DNA of 64,000 bases from Oasisia sp. SBJ-2009 (Eukaryota > Annelida > Polychaeta > Sabellida > Siboglinidae), in the NCBI GenBank assembly GCA_964017155.1, contig OZ024856.1:2370201-2434200 (forward strand), written 5' to 3'. Position 1 is the first letter of the stretch. Every line of letters begins with the position of its first letter. Of this stretch, positions 1 through 8,300 are shown one piece after another. Under the pieces are notes generated by a model that was not told the DNA's origin, ran no database searches, and saw nothing but the letters and a program-made list of their open reading frames with translations. Made by a program: the position numbers and the translations under genes.

Positions 1-477
1 GACCACCACCAGGTATCCCGCCGCACCTTTGCAGTCGTGCCTTTCATCATCGTCATCACATAACTTGTATGTGCCCGTGCTAGTGACACCAACCATAACA
101 CTCCACAACATCGTAACACTGTCATATCCCCACTTGGTAGGTGTGTACGGGACCACTTGTACGTCGCCTACTTTCAATATTACTCTCAAATGAACTCTCC
201 ACCAAGGATACCTCTCTATTCTGGTTAAGCAGGCATGATCAAAAATTCCGTCAATAGCTTTGCCAGCCATAGACCAAGATGCATATGTTGTCGATTGAGA
301 TGCATTTTTGGTTTTCGTCCAATCCGTAACTTTTTTCTCACAATTATCGCCGTCATATCCGGGTCGGCAATAACAAAAACGGTCGTTACGATCTTTTATT
401 CCACCATTCCTGCAGCTAATCGATTTGCAACAGCAAATTGACGTAAGAATTGTTATTATGACCAGCAGCGCGGCCAT
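1..477 (-). CDS. Secreted EGF plus F5/8-type C (fucolectin-like) domain protein, 5' part
   Basis: Reading the minus strand from an ATG at 477 gives 159 codons with no stop up to the window edge, so only the N-terminal part is present. Residues 1-17 (MAALLVIITILTSICCC) form a hydrophobic signal peptide. Residues 18-50 hold an EGF-like end with CRNGG and FCYCRPGYDGDNCE. After a short linker, the pattern NASQSTTYASWSMAGKAIDG, then HACLTR and PWWRV, is the classic opening of an F5/8-type C / F-type lectin fold; later GTYKLCDDDD and GYLVV fit its C-terminal strands. Family knowledge: such proteins are secreted carbohydrate-binding or adhesion proteins, expanded in molluscs. The ligand cannot be read from this part. 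The upstream frame stays open but has no further nearby ATG. An unseen intron cannot be excluded, but none is needed. Confidence 0.72.
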   Translation of the reverse strand, partial: MAALLVIITILTSICCCKSISCRNGGIKDRNDRFCYCRPGYDGDNCEKKVTDWTKTKNASQSTTYASWSMAGKAIDGIFDHACLTRIERYPWWRVHLRVILKVGDVQVVPYTPTKWGYDSVTMLWSVMVGVTSTGTYKLCDDDDERHDCKGAAGYLVVV

Positions 478-2223
478 GCAATTAGTTTTGATCCAATATG
501 ACGAGTAACATTTTTCGAATTTACTACGAAGCGCGTGGCCCGTGATTGAAATAATCGGTCAGTTGTCCGTTTCGTCAGCGGGTTCAACATTTACATTTAT
601 TTACGCGACAGTTTTTTTAAATGCCGACGTAAACATAACACATCTAACCAGATTGCCCATAATGCCGTGTGCCACGACCAAACAGAGGCTCTCTTCCGGT
701 CGCGAGTTCCCCAGTAGACAGTGATTTGTCGAGAACATTGCAAATCAAGATGTCACAGGAACATCACCGACTGGCATTTTTAATAAGTTTAATGCCGCGT
801 TGTGGAAAAACGTAATTTCTACTCACTCAACACTAGCCAAATCCTCTTATATAAATTATAAACAACCTGCATGATACCAATTCTATTGGGAACTCGTTCA
901 TAACCATCATTCGAAAACAAAAAATTATGTCTTGGATCCCTAGAGCAAAAAGGAATAGTCTTCCAGAAACTGTACTGTCCGCATCTAGCCTTGGTTTCTT
1001 CAATGACAGGTTTGCTGACCACTTCTCTTCAATGTAAATAAAACCAGCATTCCCCCTTCGCTTCCCCCAACCATCCCTCATTAATAAATTTTGCTTTTTT
1101 ATGTCCAACATGATCGTGATCATTATCATCCCCAGTAAATCCATTCCTTTGCTGCAAACTCTCTATGTTTTGAATGTACATCAATAATTATTCGTGTATG
1201 CACATACATTCCAAAGCTCTACCAACAACGGTCTCTGACGTGTTGAAGTTGGCTGGTTTATCGGAAGCCGAAGACGTATCGTTATAGAAAATAGGTGTGT
1301 GCGTGTGCGTGTGCGTGTGCGTGTGCGTGTGCGTGTGCGTGTGCGTGTGCGTGTGCGTGTGCGTGTGCGTGTGCGTGTGCGTGTGCGTGTGCGTGTGCGT
1401 GTGCGTGTGCGTGTGCGTGTGCGTGTGCGTGTGCGTGTGCGTGTGCGTGTGCGTGTGCGTGTGCGTGTGCGTGTGCGTGTGCGTGTGCGTGTGCGTGTGC
1501 GTGTGCGTGTGCGTGTGCGTGTGCGTGTGCGTGTGCGTGTGCGTGTGCGTGTGCGTGTGCGTGTGCGTGTGCGTGTGCGTGTGCGTGTGCGTGTGCGTGT
1601 GCGTGCGCGTGCGCGTGCGCGTGCGCGTGCGCGTGCGCGTGCGCGTGCGCGTGCGCGTGCGCGTGCGCGTGCGCGTGTGTGCATTGGTAATGCATATAAC
1701 CACATAAAAACCCGATGGCCATCATAAGTACCCATGTGTTCTTGGACACAGAGCACTGTTGATTTTCCTATTGGTGGCGATGTTAACGTTTTGCCAGATT
1801 ATAACGAAACTGTAACTGAGAAAAAAATATTCACTGCAGTCATGTTACTGATATGCTGATCAAATGTCGTCAAAATCACATATCTCAGCCTCTTTTACAA
1901 TGCATGTAAGTGCACTGACCATCAATATTGACAAACTTTAGCACGATTTTCTGCATCCGCAAGGTCATTACACCCAGACCAGAAAGTCGAACTGACCCCT
2001 TTTGCATTCGTGCGTGTGCGACTGCGACTGCTGAGAAAGAAGTGGCGCCTCATAGCGGATATAGAGTGAATAAAACACACCGGTCGTCTTTTCTCACCGG
2101 GTGGAGCCACTATCACGACTAAAACCATTTCAGATTGAATCAAAATCGGTTCGTGTTTAGACTTCAGTTAGACAGCGGAGGGAACCCACAACGGAAACGG
2201 TTGAAATAATTTGACTTCGATAG
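478..2223. other. Divergent intergenic spacer between the lectin-like gene and SPRTN
   Basis: About 1.7 kb separate the two divergent start codons. Apart from the hexamer repeat at 1294-1678 I see no coding exon, RNA gene or recognisable transposon here. Both promoters must lie in this spacer or just beside it, but no TATA box at a convincing distance could be picked out by eye. Confidence 0.5.
1294..1678. repeat. Hexamer microsatellite (GTGTGC)n changing to (GTGCGC)n
   Basis: A near-perfect hexamer tract of about 385 bp. The first 310 bp are GTGTGC units; from about 1603 the unit changes abruptly to GTGCGC. The whole tract alternates purine and pyrimidine without a break, which is the sequence type that forms left-handed Z-DNA. 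All ORFs through it (Cys-Ala, Cys-Val, Arg-Val, Thr-His dipeptides) are artefacts. Confidence 0.95.
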
Positions 2224-2303
2224 ATGGACGACTACGCATTTGCTCTACAGTTGCAAGAACAATTGGAACAGGAAGACGAAGAGTTCGTAAACCATTCTAC
2301 ACT
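2224..2303 (+). CDS. SPRTN: SPRTN exon 1
   Basis: Encodes the acidic, Gln/Glu-rich N-terminal helix (MDDYAFALQLQEQ). It ends in phase 2 before GTAGTT, which fits the strong TTGCAG acceptor of exon 2. A GTAAAC donor after 2286 is the alternative. The start is supported by similarity to the MDDDLMLALRLQEE start of human SPRTN. Confidence 0.8.
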
Positions 2304-5300
2304 GTAGTTGTGCCTCAGCTAATGGGTTTAATTCGCCTTTTTGCCATTGACTAATAAGTCTGATTTGTAAGATGGATTCACCTGTTCCGGGCTACGGGAT
2401 AATGCCGCCTAACCCCAATGCTCTCAGTTTTGTCATCCATAATGGCTGTTTCCAAACCTGGCAGTATATTAGAAATTGGCCAGTTCCTAGGCATGCTACA
2501 GTCCAGATGACGCTACGGGATATAGTCGGAATGTCCCTCTGCCTGAATTCCCCTGTCGCAATGCAACTGCTGCCTAGACCTAGACCTAGTCGCATGCCCA
2601 AGCCCCCCCCAACCGCTAACAATTAGTGGCAATGCCCAACCATTTATATTAGGACCCACCATTTAGTCGCAATGCACCAACAGCGTGGTCGCAATGCTCC
2701 ATTTTGGTGATAGTCGGTTTTTATGAGAATAAATTACTATTTATCTATTATAAAATCTTAGGATAACAACTGTCTAAGTGTAAGTGTACCGCGATCAAAG
2801 CCAAAGGTGGTTGCATCCTGATTAGATATAATATTCGAATAGCTCAGTACATAACAGTAGTATGCTGTCGATTGCACTGTGATCCTGTAAAGCTGTGAAG
2901 GCGTCCTGAACTCCAAACTGGCTTAGGGTCTGCAAATAATGACCACTCCAGACCCTAGCTGTTTCTTGATAACCAAAGACAAAGTCCAAACATAAAGTCT
3001 TGCTTTTAAGTTTAAGCCCTGTTTTTGAATTAATACAATCAATGGTGTTGTCTTGCAGTGCTGTCACAGAGATTCACCCAGTGGTGGAGAGACCGCTCGG
3101 CATAGTGGACGGACGCTGGGAAATGATCGACCCTACGCCAGACATCCGAGTGCTCTTCCAGGAGTTCAACAAGGAGTTCTTCTGGCAGCGACTGGCGAGT
3201 GTTGAGGTGCGCTGGAGCCCACGGATGACCTCGTATGTATCCACTGGAGTAGATGTGCTTGTTAACGGGATAGAAATATATCCAAATTTTCTGGTAGTCA
3301 GCTGGACTACTAGTTGGGCCATCTGGTAGTCCTCAGATATATGTGGTAGTCATATGGCCCAAATTTAAGCAAAATAACATGACAAACAAATAATTTGAAA
3401 AATAGTCAACAATTTTTTAGTAGTCTATGGGACTACTGCTGTCATCATCTTTGGTAATCCAACCAAGTTTCTGGTAGTCCTTGGACTACTGGACTACCAC
3501 TATATCGATCCCTGATTGTATAACTACACTAAATTCCAATTTTTTTTGACATTGGGTGATTTGATGGTAACCGCATATTGTGGGAGAAATAAAGTGTCAT
3601 ACTGTGTCAACTAACAACACAAATGAATATCTGGCTACACAGATGATGATGGAAATTAGTACACAAGTTTGAAATGTCTTGCTCGCTGTCGCCATCGCTT
3701 CAGACTCTTGACTAAGACTAGTAAGATAATCTGAAGACAGTAAGATAATCTGGGTTTGAATCCTGTGCTGCCATGTGAAACATTAGGCAAGTTTTTTCAC
3801 TCTACATTGCTCCAGTTTACTCAGCTGTATGGATGAATACCTGGCTATAGACTGTGGTGGATGAATTGTCCAGGGCTGCACATTAACTGCAGTGAGGCTG
3901 GACGCTTCCCAGAGAATACTGGGAGTGAAGTGTAAAACAGTCTGAGCAACTCTATGGACTAGAAATTGGGCTATACTACTAAGGTACCTTTCTTTACCCA
4001 TGTCTGTGGCCAGGTGTGCAGGCATCTGTGTTTATGAAGGCAAGGGAGGGCTGTGTTCTGTCAGACTCAGTCAACCACTGCTTAAACTTCGGCCAAGATC
4101 TGACCTTATTGAAACACTGCTGGTGAGTCAATTAATGGGTCACATGTTGTTATGTATCTCATTATTAATCAGAGAAACTCCCCAATCAATAGTGACATAG
4201 TGATCACATATGATAATTGATAATAATATGATAAATCTGGGTTCAGAGCCTTGAAATATTTTAACTGTTGGTTTCTTTAGAGCATGCAGCTTCTGTGATA
4301 ACAAATTGTTTGTCTTGGTAAAAAATCTCAAACATAATATTATATAGACTATACAATAACGTGTGAGTTCTTGTACCAATGTATTGTGGGGACAAAGTGG
4401 TAAAAAAGTTAGTATACCCGGGTAGTTGTTAGTTAGGTTTTCGTAATTAGCAAGGTAGTAAACTGTACTTGATCTACCAACCAAAAGCAAGGCGAATTTT
4501 GTCAGTGATCCAAGCAAAGCATGCTGCTGTTAAACGGACATTATTAGTTTTGTCTGTTTTCTTACCTTTACCAACTAAGCTCATTTTTAGAATAACAATT
4601 TATTAAATATATTTTTAATTACTTTCTTTTATTTAAAACCAGAAAAAAACATCCAGTTTCAAAACAAAATTGATTGGGCAATAATGCCAAGGCGAGCAAG
4701 ACTTAACCACGATACCCTTGATGTTTAACTTTCCCACGTTCTAGACAGCACACTTCCCATTACAAATTGCTGCTCTGCCAATTCTGAGCAGAGGAGCAGA
4801 TTGTGGAGTTTCAGTAACGTACAGAATACAGTTTCAACTAAGCATGTTGGCAACATTAGATGTAACATTGTATTCTGTTTCAGCATGAAATGATCCACGC
4901 CTATCTCTTTGTCACCAACAATGACCGGGTAAGTAATGAATGTATGCTCATGAGCAGTCATCAGATGGCACAGACAAACAGGTGTGTCCCTTGTACAGAG
5001 CAGTGTTACCATTTCTCACCATCACTACCGCTACTTAAGCAGTTACATTGGCTTCCCCTTGTGTAGCCAACTAAATTTAAACTGGCCACTGTTACATACC
5101 GCACTCTTTCTACTCAACAACCGACATACTTAGTTAATCTACTAAATTTCTCTGATATCTCTAGGACCCTTAGATCATCTTTTTCCAAACAACTTTTATA
5201 CTGAATATTAGCAAACATGCTTTCTCTGTGGCTGCGCCAACAATTTAGAATCAACTCCCTATTGCGATTAAATCTTCTGAAACTATAGACATCTTTCATA

Positions 5301-8300
5301 AGAAATTGAAAACATATTTGTTTGAAATTGCTTTTCCACCATATCATTTTGGTGGCGGTTCCATGCTCCAGTAATGACTTCTGCCTGTCCCGTGTATGAC
5401 CAGCTAAATTATTTTGTTTGCTGCACCTCTGAGCTTGAATATATTAAAGGATTTAGGCGCTATAGAAGTCTTACAATTATTATTATTATTGCCACTGTTG
5501 TTACAGGAAATTTTAAATTCTTTCTATCCTAAATTACATAAATCACCAAGATTAATTGAGTACAGAGGGAATAATGCTGGGAGTTGATTCTACAAGACAT
5601 TGGGTAGCCACATGATCAGCCTGCTTCAATGGTGGTTATCCAGCAGTGTGTGCTTCAGTGATGTCCACACCTAAACTACCACAGTGTAACATCAAGTTAA
5701 CTGTTTCACATTGGAATATGAAGTTACATGTCATGTCTTTGTAAGCATGTTGGGCCTGTACCATAAGTTTGCTAGATATAAGTGTAGGTCCATAGAGATG
5801 TTTGATGGAGATTATAATTTTATAGATTTGGATGGTTGTTCACAATATTACGCATGTGTTCTAGGTTTGCTTCGAGCTACATAAATTTGCCAATGATTAA
5901 AGACTTTTACGTAAATTGCAGGCATCATAATTTGACATATCTTTAGCCAACAAAAATGTTGGGGGGAAAGTTATACTTATCTCCCTAGTGGTCAACGATG
6001 AATCCGTGATAGTAGGGGATTAACATAGTAAAACAACCATTTGTTATTTTCACCTGTTTTTGTTGCGTGCCTGTGTCTGTGCCCATACCCAGGTTGTGTT
6101 GACAGGACCATGACGGCCACGGACCACAGTTCCTCAAACACATGCACCGGATCAACTCAGCCACCGGGGCACACCTGAGTGTGAGTATTGCACTGCCTTG
6201 CCTTGCCTATTCCATAGTCTCAGTGGACCGTTGGGGCACCACAGATGACTTGGCAACCAGCTCCCTCCACTCCTCTCGTCTCTCAGCTTTCCTCATGGCG
6301 GCGCCCAGTGTCAAGCAGGCTCAATTAATGTTTTAGGAATTATTGCTTTTTTTGTTTTATATATTTTGGAAAGGAACCATGTTTTATAAAAAGTTCATGT
6401 GTAAATAATTAATGCTTAAACATTTCCGTAACATGGTATGGCTCGATGTAGTGTTTGACACCCACATGGGCATTGTACTGTGTCGTAATCTGTCATGAAT
6501 GTCACAATGTCATTTACAAGGTATTGGTAAAATGAATAGTCCATCAAGATTAAACAATGTGAATTTTTTAAACAGAATTAAGATGTTATAATGAAGTGCC
6601 TGTTTCTCGTACAGGTGTATCACAACAATCTATTTGTAATACAGGTGTATCACAACAATCTATTTGTCATACAGGTGTATCACAATATTATGTGTGTCAT
6701 ATAGGTGTATCACAACATTTTGTGCGCCATATGGGTGTATCACGACACTATGACATTGTGTGTGTTATAAATGTGTATCACAGCATTCTGTGTATCATAC
6801 AATTGTATCACAGCATTCTGTGTATCATACAATTGTATCACAACATTCTATTTGTCGTACAGGTGTATCACAACATTCTGTGTATCATACAGGTGTATCA
6901 CAACATTCTGTGTATCATACAGGTGTATCACAACATTCTGTATCATACAGATGTATCACAACATTCTGTATCGTACATGTGTATCACAACATTCTGTGTG
7001 TCGTGCAGGTGTATCACAACACATTCTATGTGTCGTGCAGGTATATCACAACATTCTGTGTGTCGTGCAGGTATATCACAACATGTGTGTCGTACAGGTG
7101 TATCACAACACATTCTATGTGTCGTGCAGGTATATCACAACATGTGTGTCGTACAGGTGTATCACAACACATTCTATGTGTCGTGCAGGTATATCACAAC
7201 ATGTGTGTCGTACAGGTGTATCACAACACATTCTATGTGTCGTGCAGGTATATCACAACATTCTATGTGTCGTGCAGGTGTATCACAACATGTGTGTCGT
7301 ACAGGTGTATCACAACATTCTGTGTGTCATACAGGTGTGTCACAACATTCTGTGTAATACAGGTGTATCACAACTTCCACGATGAGGTGGCCAGTCACAG
7401 ACAGCACTGGTGGCGTTGTGACGGCCGGTGTCAGACGCGGCCTCCTTACTTTGGCTATGTCAAACGTGCCATGAATCGCGCGCCCTCACACAATGACAGA
7501 TGGTACGGACACCACATGCTCACTTGTGGGGGCTCCTTCCACAAGGTCAAAGAACCACCTGGATTCCAGGATAAAAAGGACAAGGAACCAAAGGGAAAGT
7601 CACTTGCAAGTAAGTTTTTGGACAGTGTGTTGTGAGTGACTACTGCAGTCACCATCCAGTTGAGTTATTGAGTTGAAATGGTGTGTTATAATCCATGTCC
7701 ATTCTAGTTTCTAGTTGTTTCCAGCACTTGGCGGGGTTCTATTAACTGACTAGTCTGTAGCTATTGTAGTTACAACATTATGATCTCATTGAATCAGTCA
7801 GTCTTTTTCAGAACGTTTATGCCAAGCCGACCTTTCTATGCTGGCACTGAGTGTGGTCACTGCCAGGGTGGTCACTGCCAGGGTGGTCACGGCCAGGGTG
7901 GTCACTGCCAGGGTGGTCACTGCCAGGGTGGTCACTGCCAGGGTGGTCACTGCCAGGGTGGTCACTGCCAGGGTGGTCACTGCCAGGGTGGTCACTGCCA
8001 GGGTGGTCACTGCCAGGGTGGTCACTGCCAGGGTGGTCACTGCCAGGGTGGTCACTGCCAGGGTGGTCACTGCCAGGGTGGTCACTGCCAGGGTGGTCAC
8101 TGCCAGGGTGGTCACTGCCAGGGTGGTCACTGCCAGGGTGGTCACTGCCAGGGTGGTCACTGCCAGGGTGGTCACTGCCAGGGTGTTTGTTGTCCTCAGG
8201 CTTTCCTGGGTATTGAACCCGGGTCGCCGGCATGCCAGGCGGATGTACAAACCACTAAACTGTCCACATCTTTCCAGTAAATTTGTAGCCATAAATATCA

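Noticed and set aside
1181..1756. ORFs of 131-191 codons of Arg-Thr, His-Ala, Arg-Val and similar
   Set aside because: Translation of the hexamer microsatellite.
6600..7362. CRISPR-like spaced repeats
   Set aside because: This is an animal genome, units are contiguous without unique spacers, and they match a splice junction.
6596..7635. A 291-codon plus-strand ORF fused to SPRTN exon 6
   Set aside because: The part before 7363 is intronic acceptor array. It is kept only as a possible splice extension, not as a gene.
8198..8265. Functional tRNA-Gly gene
   Set aside because: The boxes are present but the acceptor stem does not pair and no terminator is seen; better explained as a SINE head or pseudogene.
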